Made by a program: the position numbers and the translations under genes. 64,000 nt of DNA. It comes from Geoalkalibacter subterraneus (GTDB lineage Bacteria; Desulfobacterota; Desulfuromonadia; Desulfuromonadales; Geoalkalibacteraceae). The DNA lies in the NCBI RefSeq assembly GCF_000827125.1, contig NZ_CP010311.1, positions 1,860,001-1,924,000 on the forward strand. Direction: 5' to 3'. Numbering within the stretch: position 1 is the first letter of the stretch; every line of letters starts with the position of its first letter. Below are positions 1 through 8,670 of the stretch, piece by piece. Below the pieces are notes generated by a model. The model made no database searches. It was not told the DNA's origin and saw only the letters and a program-made list of their open reading frames with translations.

Positions 1-352
1 GGGCTTTGGTTTCCGACGGGCAGTTCGGGTCACGCACCACCATCGACAGCGCATCTTTGAGGTAGTGATAAAAGATTTCGGAATCTTCTTCCCGGATATA
101 GAGCTCTTCAACGCCGCTATCGAGCATATTCTGGCGGTCCCGGGGTGAAAACGCCAGTCCCTTGCGGGCAAAAAGCGTGTAGCGCGACGTCAGGCGGATC
201 TTGAGATAGAGGTCGCAGGGCGCGGTGAGTTCCGGGTGCAGACAATGCAGGTCTATAGGGCGAAATGTTTCCGCCTCATCATTCTCATCCTGTTTCAGTG
301 CAAGATGATGAAGGATATGTTTCGGATGAGGATTTTGGACGAGATAATTCAT
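1..352 (-). CDS. HD-GYP-type signalling protein, N-terminal part (runs off the window)
   Basis: An open frame on the minus strand starts at ATG 352 and runs off the left edge, giving 117 residues. An in-frame TGA at 364-362 excludes a longer start. The visible part resembles the N-terminal region found in front of HD-GYP phosphodiesterase domains in Geobacter-type bacteria: a stretch beginning FRPIDLHCLHPEL, a LYLKIRLTSRYTLFARKG segment, then a Gly-Val-Glu-Glu-Leu-Tyr-Ile-Arg-Glu-Glu-Asp block ending in FYHYLK. The catalytic HD domain would lie outside the window, so the assignment is by resemblance only. No strong ribosome binding site is visible. Confidence 0.55.
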   Translation of the reverse strand, partial: MNYLVQNPHPKHILHHLALKQDENDEAETFRPIDLHCLHPELTAPCDLYLKIRLTSRYTLFARKGLAFSPRDRQNMLDSGVEELYIREEDSEIFYHYLKDALSMVVRDPNCPSETKA

Positions 353-563
353 ACCAGCATGTCACGATGAGGATTGGCGTGAGAAGGAAATTGCTGCCAG
401 ATACGTGCCATTATAGCACTTTCCAGCCGAACTTCAGACTGCTCATGCTCAACGGGCCGGGCTGCCAATCCCTCTCAGAAATGCTTTGCCCGCCTGCGAC
501 AGCCATGTTAATCTTTTGTGCTCCGTGAAGGTTAAACTTGCTACCCCTTAATTGCCTTTAATA

Positions 564-1364
564 ATGTCACAAAAACAAAGACTTGACAAGCTCCTTGTGG
601 AGCGCGGACTGATTTCTTCACGACAAAGGGCGCAGGGCCTGATCCTGGCAGGACAGGTTCTGGTCAATGACCGTGTCGTGGACAAGGTCGGAGCCGGGGT
701 TGCCTTGGAGGCCGAAGTGCGGATCAAGGGCGAGCCTCTGCCCTACGTGTCCCGTGGCGGGCTTAAACTTGCTGCAGCACTCGATACTTTCGCCATCGAT
801 GTAAAAGACCGCATTGCCATCGATGTTGGAGCCTCGACCGGAGGATTTACCGATTGCCTGCTGCAGCGCGGCGCCACGAAAGTTTATGCCGTCGATGTCG
901 GTTATGGACAGCTTGCCTGGAGCCTGCGGCAGGACTCCCGGGTGGTCAACCTCGAACGCACCAATATTCGCGAGCTTTCTGCCGATGCGCTTGCCGAGAA
1001 ACCTGATTTGGCGGTTATCGACGCGTCGTTTATTTCGCTGGAAAAAGTGCTGCCGCCCACCCTGGCGCTGCTGGCGCCTGAGGCACGTCTGGTGGCGCTG
1101 ATCAAACCCCAGTTCGAAGTCGGAAAAGGGCAGGTGGGCAAGGGAGGCGTTGTGCGCGATCCCAACCGGCACGAGGCTGTGATCGAAAAGATCAGCCAGT
1201 TTGCCCATTCCCTGGGGTGTGCTGTGAAAGGTGTCTGCCCAAGTCCGATCCTGGGGCCCAAGGGCAACCGTGAATTTCTCATTTATCTGCAGGTGGGCGC
1301 TGCGCCGAATGACGCTGTCTCCTGTGAGATGGGCGAAATGCCGAATCCTGTCGAGAGTGATTGA
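564..1364 (+). CDS. tlyA: TlyA family rRNA 2'-O-methyltransferase / S4 protein
   Basis: A 266-residue protein. Residues 5-60 form an S4 RNA-binding domain (RLDKLLVERGL, then LAGQVLVNDRVV). The remainder is an FtsJ/RrmJ-type Rossmann methyltransferase with the SAM-binding loop DVGASTGGFTDCLL, the acidic AVDVGYGQ strand and the KPQFEVGK motif. TlyA-family enzymes add 2'-O-methyl groups to cytidines of 16S and 23S rRNA in the cytoplasm. ATG 564 is chosen; a TTG at 552 would add four residues, and neither has a clear ribosome binding site. The stop overlaps the next start (TGATG), so the two genes are probably translationally coupled. Confidence 0.9.
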   Translation: MSQKQRLDKLLVERGLISSRQRAQGLILAGQVLVNDRVVDKVGAGVALEAEVRIKGEPLPYVSRGGLKLAAALDTFAIDVKDRIAIDVGASTGGFTDCLLQRGATKVYAVDVGYGQLAWSLRQDSRVVNLERTNIRELSADALAEKPDLAVIDASFISLEKVLPPTLALLAPEARLVALIKPQFEVGKGQVGKGGVVRDPNRHEAVIEKISQFAHSLGCAVKGVCPSPILGPKGNREFLIYLQVGAAPNDAVSCEMGEMPNPVESD

Positions 1365-2137
1365 TGATGGTGAATAAAGTTTATTTTATCGGCGCCGGAC
1401 CCGGCGACCCCGAAATGCTGACCCTTGCAGGTGCCCGTGCTCTCTCGCACTGCGGGGTGGTGTTTGCCGCCACCCCTTATGAGCAAACCTTTGCGGAGCA
1501 TCTGGCAGGCAAACAGGTTCTGGTGCCGTTCGATTATTATTTCGACGAACTTCTGGAGCGCATTGACGGTTTCCTCAACGAAAGCGACGTCGCTTTTCTC
1601 ATCCCGGGCGATCTGACTTTCTATTCCCCTTTCCAGGGGCTGGTCGATGCACTGGGAGAGCGCTGCGAGGTCATTCCAGGGGTCGGAACAGCCAATGCGG
1701 CCTCAGCGCGTCTGAAGAGAACCCTCGATCTGCCCGGGGTCTGCAAGAGCGCCGTCATCGTTTCGCCCCGCACGCTGGGGGATCGTCCCGGAGATCCCAC
1801 CCTGGCCGATTTCGCCCGTCCCGGCACGACCCTGCTGATCTACATGAACAATATGCCGCTGTCCGATCTCGTTGCGGAGCTGCGCGGAGGATATGGCAGC
1901 GACGTGGGCATCGCCCTGATCCACCGCCTCGGACTGCCGGGTGAGGAGATCGTAGAGGGATTACTGAGCGACATCGAAGGCAAGGTGGGGGAGCGCGATT
2001 TTTTCAATCTCAGCGCAAAGACCAAACGGCCGGCTTTGACCCTGGTGATTGTCGGGGAGTCGCTGATTGCCCATGAAGACGGCACCTGGTGGGATCACCG
2101 GCGTGAACACATCTGGCGTTACCGCGACAACGAATAA
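1364..2137 (+). CDS. SAM-dependent tetrapyrrole methylase (CobM/CbiF-like)
   Basis: A 257-residue protein of the TP_methylase family. The N-terminal VYFIGAGPGDPEMLTLAGA is the family's glycine-rich loop, followed by an IPGDLTFYSP block and the VIPGVGTANAASARL motif seen in precorrin and cobalt-precorrin C-methyltransferases. The overall shape is closest to the C11-methylases (CobM/CbiF), but the exact carbon methylated cannot be read from sequence. No other cobalamin gene is adjacent, so a role outside B12 synthesis is possible. The ATG at 1364 overlaps the tlyA stop; ATG 1367 is also possible. Confidence 0.75.
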   Translation: MMVNKVYFIGAGPGDPEMLTLAGARALSHCGVVFAATPYEQTFAEHLAGKQVLVPFDYYFDELLERIDGFLNESDVAFLIPGDLTFYSPFQGLVDALGERCEVIPGVGTANAASARLKRTLDLPGVCKSAVIVSPRTLGDRPGDPTLADFARPGTTLLIYMNNMPLSDLVAELRGGYGSDVGIALIHRLGLPGEEIVEGLLSDIEGKVGERDFFNLSAKTKRPALTLVIVGESLIAHEDGTWWDHRREHIWRYRDNE

Positions 2138-2140
2138 AAG

Positions 2141-2280
2141 CTGATGGCGTCGCAAAAACTCACCAACTGCTGCGTTGCTGCAATCGCTCTCTCTGCTTCG
2201 ACGTACGATGGTACGCCTCATTGTTCGTCAATCGCGCGCCTTGCATTTGGCGCTTTTTGCTTAGCCATCCACAGTGATGC
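2141..2280. repeat. Dispersed imperfect-palindrome repeat
   Basis: The intergenic stretch begins CTGATGGCGTCGCAAAAA and ends TTTTTGCTTAGCCATCCAC. These ends pair as an imperfect inverted repeat (GATGGC...GCAAAAA against TTTTTGC...GCCATC). The interior contains TTCGACGTACGATGGTACG and a GCGCGCCTTGCATTTGGCG segment. I recall very similar sequence from intergenic regions of Geobacter-type genomes, where it occurs in many copies, but only one copy is in this window. It could fold as a long RNA hairpin between the methylase and the U32 gene. Confidence 0.5.
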
Positions 2281-2311
2281 TTTATTACGAAAGCATCATA
2301 AAAGTTGAACC

Positions 2312-3277
2312 ATGGCGATGAAAGTCATCTCCCCTATCGACAATGCCGCAGAAGCGGATGCCCTTTTACGGGCCGGCGCCGACGAACTCTACGGCGGTTT
2401 CGTGCCAGCCGAGTGGAAGGAGAAATTCGGACAACTGGCATCGATCAATCAACGCACTTTTGCCGGTGCGCAGATCGAGCGCTTTGAAGATCTTTCAGAA
2501 ATTGTCGCCAGAGCCCATGACCGAAGGTGCACCTTCAGCCTGACGCTCAATGCCCCTTTCTATGATGACGACATGCTGCCGATGCTGCTCGAGCATGTCG
2601 CCCTGGTCGAAAGGCTCGGCATCGATGGCATCATTCTGGCTGATCTCGGCCTGCTGCGCGCACTCAGGCCCCTTTATCCCCACATGGAATTTCATGCAAG
2701 CACCCTTGCGCACCTCAGCAATTCAGAAGCCGTCAGGTTTTACGCTCGCCAGGGGATTGACCGGGTGGTGCTGCCGCGCCATCTGCCGACTGCCGAAATC
2801 AGCCAGATTGTGGAAGCCGTGCCCGATGTTGTTTTCGATGCATTCATGCTGGTCGGGAAATGCCCCAACACCGAGGGGCTGTGCACTTTTCATCACGGCG
2901 CGCCGGACAAGATCTGGCCCTGCGAGATTCCGTATTCACTCACCCCTCTTCAGCCGCCCGCATCGCCGGAATTGATCGCGGCAATGGAGCGGCAGGCTTC
3001 CTGGTCACGCACCGACCGCCGCCACGGGTGCGGACTGTGTGCGCTCCCAGCCCTGGAGCGTGCCGGAATCTCCGGTGTTAAACTGGTGGGGCGTGGGGCT
3101 CCGCCCGCCCTCAAAGCGAACAATATCCGCCTGGTGAGAAGATTCATGGACGACTTTCAGGCCATGACGGATGAGAGTGAATTCCGACGTCTGGCACGCG
3201 AGGCTCACGAGAAACATTTCGGAGCCGCCTGTTCAACCAATGTTTGTTACTACCCCGAATTTTACGAGGCCGAATAA
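2312..3277 (+). CDS. U32 family peptidase-like protein
   Basis: A 321-residue TIM-barrel protein of the U32 family: VISPIDNAAEADALLRAGADELYGG at the start, HASTLAHLSNSEAVRFY in the middle, and a Cys-rich C-terminal half (GKCPNTEGLC, CEIPYS, HGCGLCALPAL). U32 members once called collagenases include RNA hydroxylation proteins (TrhP, RlhA) and the Fe-S proteins UbiU/UbiV. The four or more conserved cysteines here suggest an Fe-S member. The substrate is not predictable. The start ATGGCGATGAAA gives two candidate ATGs at 2312 and 2318. The next gene begins 11 bp downstream, so the two may be cotranscribed. Confidence 0.8.
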   Translation: MAMKVISPIDNAAEADALLRAGADELYGGFVPAEWKEKFGQLASINQRTFAGAQIERFEDLSEIVARAHDRRCTFSLTLNAPFYDDDMLPMLLEHVALVERLGIDGIILADLGLLRALRPLYPHMEFHASTLAHLSNSEAVRFYARQGIDRVVLPRHLPTAEISQIVEAVPDVVFDAFMLVGKCPNTEGLCTFHHGAPDKIWPCEIPYSLTPLQPPASPELIAAMERQASWSRTDRRHGCGLCALPALERAGISGVKLVGRGAPPALKANNIRLVRRFMDDFQAMTDESEFRRLAREAHEKHFGAACSTNVCYYPEFYEAE

Positions 3278-3288
3278 GGGTTTCTTTT

Positions 3289-4419
3289 ATGATACGAGTT
3301 CTGCATACCGCTGATCTTCACCTGGGTGCTCCCCTTAAGCAGCTCGGAGCTTCCCAGGAAACGCGCAGAGAAGATTTCTGCCGAACCTTTGAACGCCTAC
3401 TGACACTGGCAATCAAGAACGAAGTCCACCTGTTCCTGGTCGCCGGCGACCTGTTTGACCATCCCCGCCCGGATACCGGATTGATCGGTCGTGTTCAGGC
3501 CGGGTTCAAGCGCCTTTCCGAGCGGGGCATCACGCCGGTGCTTATTCCCGGCACCCACGACAATGTGGTCTCCGCGGACAGCGTCTACCGTCGGCATGAA
3601 TTCCCCGGTGCGCTTGTGCTGCAGGATCCCGTTGTGGATGAGCCTGTCCGAATCACCGTGCGGGGACAGGATGTCTTCCTCTACGGGTTCGCCTACCGCA
3701 GCAGCGCTTCGGAAGGGGCTCTGGTTAGCATGCAGCGACGCTGCGAAGAGGGGATTCACATCGGCCTGCTTCATGGCTCCCGCGAAGGCAGCCCCGAGTG
3801 GGATTACCGCAAAAAGGACCTTCCTTTTACCCTGCCGCTGCTTAAAACCTGGGACCTCGATTACGTCGCCCTCGGCCATTACCACAACTTCGACCTGCTC
3901 AGCGATGACAAGCGTGCGTGGGCCTGCTACCCAGGCTCTCCGGAAGGCAAGCGTTTCGGTGAGAACGGCCCCCGCTATTCTGTCCTGGCGAATATTTCAC
4001 CCCGCCAGGTCGAGGTGGAGAAGATCGAATGCCAGAGCAGGGTGCTCGAAGACCGGACCCTGGATCTTTCCGGGTGCTCAGACGAGCAGGACGCGGCGGA
4101 TGTGATCGCGAAGCTGGCCGACAGGGATCTGCTGCTGCGGCTGACGCTTTCCGGCATGGTCGAGGCTCCTTTCGATCTCGGTCGGCTGCAGGGGTTGACG
4201 ACCCACCATTTTTTCTATCTTGAACTGCATGACCGCACCCGCCTGTTCGACAGCGCTTTTGCGCGCCGCATAGAAGACGAGAATACCGTCCGCGGCCTTT
4301 TCGTCAGGCGCGCGAGGGAGTGCATGGCGAAAGCGACAGAGACTGAAGGCGATGTCGTGGAGCAGGCGTTCCGCGAAGTGCTGGTCCGCTTTCATGCCTT
4401 TGGCGGAGGTGAATCATGA
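3289..4419 (+). CDS. SbcD/YhaO-like metallophosphoesterase (DNA repair nuclease)
   Basis: A 376-residue calcineurin-like phosphoesterase. Visible metal-binding motifs are ADLHLG at residues 8-13, AGDLFDHPRP, GTHDN, LLHGSREGS and LGHYHNF, the ordered motif set of Mre11/SbcD nucleases. It is expected to act with the ATPase encoded immediately downstream, whose ATG overlaps this stop (ATGA), as a DNA-end or hairpin processing complex. ATG 3289 is preferred because the family's N-terminal strand begins at MIRVLHTADLH. Confidence 0.85.
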   Translation: MIRVLHTADLHLGAPLKQLGASQETRREDFCRTFERLLTLAIKNEVHLFLVAGDLFDHPRPDTGLIGRVQAGFKRLSERGITPVLIPGTHDNVVSADSVYRRHEFPGALVLQDPVVDEPVRITVRGQDVFLYGFAYRSSASEGALVSMQRRCEEGIHIGLLHGSREGSPEWDYRKKDLPFTLPLLKTWDLDYVALGHYHNFDLLSDDKRAWACYPGSPEGKRFGENGPRYSVLANISPRQVEVEKIECQSRVLEDRTLDLSGCSDEQDAADVIAKLADRDLLLRLTLSGMVEAPFDLGRLQGLTTHHFFYLELHDRTRLFDSAFARRIEDENTVRGLFVRRARECMAKATETEGDVVEQAFREVLVRFHAFGGGES

Positions 4420-6635
4420 TTCTGCGCAGCCTTGAACTCCGCCATTTCGGAAAATTCAGCGAGAAAAGTGTCGATTTCCGGCGTGGCCTCAACCTGGTGA
4501 TCGGCCCCAACGAAGCCGGTAAATCGACCCTCATCGAAGCCATCCCCGCAGCCCTGTTCGGAATGCGCGACAAGGAGCGTTTCCGTCCGTGGGGCAAGCA
4601 GGGCTCGCCCGGAGTCGCTCTCTCTCTCGAAGGCCGCAGCCACACGGTGCGGATCGAACGCGACCTGACCAGCGACCGTGTCGTGCTGGCCGAGCGTGAC
4701 GACCTCTACCACAACCTCTACCGATTCGAAGGGAAGGCCTCGCCACAGGGACGCTCCTCCGAGCGGGAGGAATACCTGGAACAGCTCAGCCGCCTGTTCG
4801 GCATCGCCGACGAGGATATCTTCCGCGCCTCGCTCTTTTTCGGGCAGGGCAGTCTCGAAGTCAGCGGGCAGGGCGGCATGGCTGCAAAAATCAAGACCCT
4901 GCTGTCGGGATTTGTCGAGGTGGACTACGACAAGGTTCTGCAGTCGCTTCAGGAGGATTACTTCTCCCTCACGCGGGAGAACCCCTGGGGACGCGACAAG
5001 AACCGCGACCGCGAACTTGAGGAGATCCGCCAGCGGCAGCAGGAATTGCAGGAGAAGTGGACCCGCGAGCAGGACGACGTGGAAAAGCTCGAAGCAATGC
5101 GCGCCGAGATCGCCGAACTTAAAGACGGGATCGATGCAGGGCGCAGCGATTATGAAAAAGGCGAGCGCTACCTTTCCTGGGTGCGGCAGCAGCATGACCT
5201 GGAGGAGAAAGCCGAAAGGCTGCGCAAGGACCTTGCCCGCTTCGAGCAGCAGCACGACAAGGTCAGTGACCTGCTGGAAAAGCGCGACAACATCGAAAAG
5301 GAATTCGCCGCTGTCGGCCTGCCCCGCCAGATCCCTGAAAAGCTGCCGCGCCTGCTGGAAGAAAGCGAGGAGGTTCGCCAGGAACTGGTCCGGGTTCAGT
5401 CGGAGACGGTTGCTCTGCGCGACAGGCTGGTACGCATGCCTGCGCCCAGGTGGAAATGGCGTGCCGGCGCAACTGCAGGCCTGCTGGGGGCTGTTGTAGG
5501 CGGTTATTTCTATCTTCCCGAATGGTTTCCGCCCATTGCGACAATTGCCCTGGTTGGCGGAGTCTGCATCTGGGCGCCTTTCCTGTCCAACCTCCTGCGC
5601 TTCCGCTCTGCAATGAGCAACCTGAAAGGGCAGGGGAAAATCCTGGAGCAAAGCCGGGTTGAGGCCCAGGAGCGTTTGGCGGAAATCGACGGGCAGTTCG
5701 AGGCGATGGGGATAAGGTCATCAGCGGTCGAACGGGTCAAGATGCAGCGCAACCTGGTGCGCCATCGAGAGCTGATCGATACCCTGCGCGAAGTGGAAAG
5801 CGCTCTCGGGGTGCTTGATACGCCGGATGCCCTGCAGGAAGAAAAACAGAGCGCCGAGCAGGAACTGGCCGAGGTGGAGGAGAGCCTTGAGAAGGAACGC
5901 CCCAAATACGGCCAGTCGCTGATGGCGCGCGAAGATCTGCCGGAAGCCGAAAAGAAACTGCGTGAACTCGGCGAAGAGCTGCAGCAGAAGGAGAAGCGCC
6001 TGCTGGAGCTGACCCGCAGCGAAGCCGCCATGCAGGGTGCCCTTGCCGACTTGGAGCATCTTCAGGAAGAACTTGAGCAGTTGCGGGAACGGGAGAAGAC
6101 GCTGACCTTTCGTGCGCAGTCGTTGAAGCTCGGGTTCGATCTGCTCGATGAGGCCGTGACCGAGTTCCGCCAGTCCTATCTGCAGAATTTTGCCGCCGAT
6201 ATCGGTCATTATCTTTCCAAGACCACGGCGGGCCGTTATGCCGAAGCGCGTCTTGATGACGACTTCAACCTCTTCATCAAAACCCGCTCCGGCCAGTGGC
6301 AGCCGGTGGAGTCGTTCAGCCGCGGCACGGCCGACGCGGTCTATTTTTCCGTGCGGCTGGCTCTGACCCGGCATCTGTCGCGCGGGCGCAATCTGCCGTT
6401 TCTCCTCGACGATCCGCTGGTCAACCTAGATGCCACACGGCTTTCCGAAGCGTTCGATACCCTGGAAAAGATCAGTGCCGAGCATCAGGTGATCCTGCTC
6501 TCTCACGACGAACGGCTGCTCAAGCGTGCAGCCCGGGATCGCTGGCATGTGGTGACGCTGGATAAGATCAAAGCCGCCCAGGTGAATGAATCACCTGAGA
6601 AGAAAGAGGAACTGCAGCAGCTGTTTCTGCTGTGA
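4416..6635 (+). CDS. SbcC/YhaN-like AAA ATPase with central membrane hairpin
   Basis: A 739-residue SMC-like ATPase. Walker A is GPNEAGKST (residues about 31-39); the C-terminal half carries the signature SFSRGTADAVYFSVRLAL and Walker B LPFLLDDPLVNLD. Long coiled coils fill about residues 190-340 and 400-590. Between them, at about 346-395, lie two hydrophobic stretches (ATAGLLGAVVGGYFYL and ATIALVGGVCIWAPFL) where a zinc hook would sit in SbcC/Rad50. No CxxC hook is visible. This is the layout of YhaN-type partners of YhaO nucleases, and it suggests membrane tethering through the coiled-coil apex. Smaller than SbcC (about 1050 residues). Confidence 0.85.
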   Translation: MILRSLELRHFGKFSEKSVDFRRGLNLVIGPNEAGKSTLIEAIPAALFGMRDKERFRPWGKQGSPGVALSLEGRSHTVRIERDLTSDRVVLAERDDLYHNLYRFEGKASPQGRSSEREEYLEQLSRLFGIADEDIFRASLFFGQGSLEVSGQGGMAAKIKTLLSGFVEVDYDKVLQSLQEDYFSLTRENPWGRDKNRDRELEEIRQRQQELQEKWTREQDDVEKLEAMRAEIAELKDGIDAGRSDYEKGERYLSWVRQQHDLEEKAERLRKDLARFEQQHDKVSDLLEKRDNIEKEFAAVGLPRQIPEKLPRLLEESEEVRQELVRVQSETVALRDRLVRMPAPRWKWRAGATAGLLGAVVGGYFYLPEWFPPIATIALVGGVCIWAPFLSNLLRFRSAMSNLKGQGKILEQSRVEAQERLAEIDGQFEAMGIRSSAVERVKMQRNLVRHRELIDTLREVESALGVLDTPDALQEEKQSAEQELAEVEESLEKERPKYGQSLMAREDLPEAEKKLRELGEELQQKEKRLLELTRSEAAMQGALADLEHLQEELEQLREREKTLTFRAQSLKLGFDLLDEAVTEFRQSYLQNFAADIGHYLSKTTAGRYAEARLDDDFNLFIKTRSGQWQPVESFSRGTADAVYFSVRLALTRHLSRGRNLPFLLDDPLVNLDATRLSEAFDTLEKISAEHQVILLSHDERLLKRAARDRWHVVTLDKIKAAQVNESPEKKEELQQLFLL

Positions 6636-6656
6636 CCGCAGAGAAAGGAGTGCGAT

Positions 6657-7004
6657 ATGAGTGAAGATTGCCTTTTCTGTAAAATCGCCGCCGGAGAGAT
6701 CCAGGCCAAAGAGGTCTACCGTGACGATCAGGTGGTTGCCTTCGAGGACATCAATCCCCAGGCGCCTTTTCATTTCCTGATCGTCCCCCTCAAACACATC
6801 CGCACCACCCTCGACCTGACCACCGCCGACGACGACTTGATCGGCCATATCTACCAGGTGGCCGGCAAAATCGCCCACGATCTGGACTTTTCCGAAGACG
6901 GGTTCCGGGTGGTCAACAACTGCAATGAAGGCGCCGGTCAGTCGGTGTGGCACCTCCATTTTCATCTGCTCGGCGGACGCGATCTGACCTGGCCTCCGGG
7001 TTGA
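6657..7004 (+). CDS. HIT family nucleotide-binding hydrolase
   Basis: A 115-residue protein with the histidine triad HLHFHLLGG near its C-terminus, the N-terminal CLFCKIAAGEI motif and the FEDINPQAPFHFLIVPLKHI core of the Hint branch. Hint proteins hydrolyse AMP linked to amines and are cytoplasmic homodimers. A strong ribosome binding site (AAAGGAG) lies just upstream. It follows the ATPase gene by 21 bp and may be the last gene of that operon. Confidence 0.92.
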   Translation: MSEDCLFCKIAAGEIQAKEVYRDDQVVAFEDINPQAPFHFLIVPLKHIRTTLDLTTADDDLIGHIYQVAGKIAHDLDFSEDGFRVVNNCNEGAGQSVWHLHFHLLGGRDLTWPPG

Positions 7005-7010
7005 TTTCTG

Positions 7011-7037
7011 TGTATACCAGCCATCTTCAAGTATACA
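7011..7037. promoter_or_regulatory. Candidate operator, TGTATAC-N13-GTATACA
   Basis: A perfect 7-bp inverted repeat (7011-7017 and 7031-7037) lies 12 bp upstream of the -35 box of the aminotransferase promoter. Each arm is close to the TGTATACA-type sites bound by FadR-class GntR regulators. Which regulator binds is unknown, and none is encoded nearby. Confidence 0.4.
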
Positions 7038-7049
7038 AATCGATAGCCG

Positions 7050-7078
7050 TTGACAGCCTTTAGTGATCCTGATTTAAT
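7050..7078 (+). promoter_or_regulatory. Sigma-70 promoter of the aminotransferase gene
   Basis: TTGACA at 7050-7055 and TTTAAT at 7073-7078 are separated by 17 bp. The predicted leader (about 7085-7158) includes a GCCGC/GCGGC hairpin at 7108-7124 followed by a pyrimidine-rich tract, which may affect early elongation. Confidence 0.65.
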
Positions 7079-7158
7079 ACCGGGCTGAACTGATCGAAAA
7101 CACTCAAGCCGCGCCTGTTGCGGCGCTTATTCTTTTCACCTTTTTCTGGGAGGAATTC

Positions 7159-8463
7159 ATGAATCCTTTGGCCGCTGAACTCAACGAAATGCTCAGCCAG
7201 CACAATGCCAATGTGCTTGAATCACTGTCCGATCTTGGGAAAAACCTGTTTTTCCCCAAGGGAATTTTGACTCAGTCGGCCGAAGCCAAGGAAAAGGCGC
7301 ACAAGTTCAACGCCACCATCGGGATCGCCACCGAGAAGAACGGTCCCATGTATCTGCCCTGCATCCACGAAAAGCTCTCCGCTTTCGATCCCAAGGATAT
7401 CTTCCCCTACGCGCCGCCGGCCGGCAAGCCTGAGCTGCGCCAGTTGTGGCGCGACAAGATGCTGGAGGAAAACCCGAGCCTGCAGGGCAAGCATTTCAGC
7501 ATGCCTGTTGTGACCAATGCCCTGACTCACGGGCTGTCTATCGTAGCCGACCTGTTCATGGATCCAGGCGATCACGTCGTTTCTCCCGACATGATGTGGG
7601 GCAACTACAACCTGACCTTTGCCACCCGTCGCGGGGCGATTGTCAAGAAGTTCCCGACCTTCACCGTGGCCGGCGGCTTTGATGTCGATGCCTTCAAAGC
7701 CGTTCTGAGAAACAGCGCGGAAGAGAAGGGTAAGGCGGTTGTGCTGCTCAACTTCCCCAACAACCCCAGCGGCTACACCCCGACGGTGGAAGAGGGCGAC
7801 GCCATTGTGGCCGCCATCAAGGAAGTGGCCGAAGGCGGCTGCAACGTAGTTGCGGTGACCGACGACGCCTATTTCGGGCTGTTCTACGAGGACTCCCTCA
7901 AGGAATCGCTGTTCGGCAAGCTGGCCAACATGCACCCGCGGGTGCTGGCGGTGAAACTCGACGGCGCTACCAAGGAAGAGTACGTGTGGGGCTTCCGCAC
8001 CGGCTTCATCACTTTCGCCGATGGTCACGAGTACGAGAACTCCCCGGTTATGACCGCGCTCGAGAAAAAGACGCTGGGCATCATCCGCGCCACCATCTCC
8101 AACTGCCCCCATCCGTCGCAGACCTTCGTCATCGAAGCGCTCAAATCCTCCAAGTTCAAGGCGGAGAAAGAGCAGAAGTTCAAGGTGATGAAAGGGCGCG
8201 CTCTGAAAGTCAAAGAGGTGCTCGATTCAGGCAAGTACGACAAGGCCTGGGAATATTATCCCTTCAACTCCGGCTACTTCATGTGCCTGAAGCTCAAGAA
8301 CGTCGACGCGGAGAAGCTGCGCGTGCATCTGCTCGACAAGTACGGCGTCGGCACCATCTCCATCGGCAAGACCGATCTGCGGATTGCCTTCTCCTGCATC
8401 GAGGAGAAAGACATCGCCGAGCTGTTCGACCTGATCTACAAGGCCGTCGAGGATCTGTCCTGA
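7159..8463 (+). CDS. PLP-dependent class I/II aminotransferase
   Basis: A 434-residue fold-type I aminotransferase. Visible landmarks are the cofactor-contacting LNFPNNPSGYTP block, VVAVTDDAYFGLFY and an arginine-containing VWGFRTGFITF segment; the putative Schiff-base lysine lies in VLAVKLDGATKEEY. A GGGAGG ribosome binding site sits 6 bp before the ATG. The gene is monocistronic: its own promoter lies upstream and a strong terminator downstream. The amino-acid substrate is not evident. Confidence 0.8.
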   Translation: MNPLAAELNEMLSQHNANVLESLSDLGKNLFFPKGILTQSAEAKEKAHKFNATIGIATEKNGPMYLPCIHEKLSAFDPKDIFPYAPPAGKPELRQLWRDKMLEENPSLQGKHFSMPVVTNALTHGLSIVADLFMDPGDHVVSPDMMWGNYNLTFATRRGAIVKKFPTFTVAGGFDVDAFKAVLRNSAEEKGKAVVLLNFPNNPSGYTPTVEEGDAIVAAIKEVAEGGCNVVAVTDDAYFGLFYEDSLKESLFGKLANMHPRVLAVKLDGATKEEYVWGFRTGFITFADGHEYENSPVMTALEKKTLGIIRATISNCPHPSQTFVIEALKSSKFKAEKEQKFKVMKGRALKVKEVLDSGKYDKAWEYYPFNSGYFMCLKLKNVDAEKLRVHLLDKYGVGTISIGKTDLRIAFSCIEEKDIAELFDLIYKAVEDLS

Positions 8464-8482
8464 CCTGAATCATTTTGAGTCC

Positions 8483-8512
8483 AAAAAGGCCCGCTTCGGC
8501 GGGCCTTTTTTT
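8483..8512 (+). terminator. Rho-independent terminator after the aminotransferase
   Basis: An AAAAAGGCCCGC / GCGGGCCTTTTT stem around a TTCG loop, followed by a T run. It is nearly symmetrical and could work on both strands. Confidence 0.9.
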
Positions 8513-8535
8513 GAACCTTTGAAACTGTTCAGCGT

Positions 8536-8638
8536 GGGATCGCATCTCCCATGACAAGGGACACTTTTCGCCATCCCTGGCCGTTTGATTGGCGCCCTCC
8601 CTGGCGCCAAACACCCTTGACATGGGAGATGCGATCCC
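8536..8638. repeat. Long inverted repeat (about 103-nt stem-loop)
   Basis: GGGATCGCATCTCCCATG at 8536-8553 is exactly complementary to 8621-8638. Pairing continues inward (CAAGGG/CCCTTG), and an inner TTGGCGCC/GGCGCCAA hairpin closes the structure. It lies between the aminotransferase terminator and the nucleotidyltransferase gene and overlaps the longest open frame of the latter. It resembles a small non-autonomous mobile repeat, or an RNA element at the 5' end of that transcript. Confidence 0.7.
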
Positions 8639-8670
8639 GCGAGGTTAATAGAGATAAAAATTTTTTCTCC

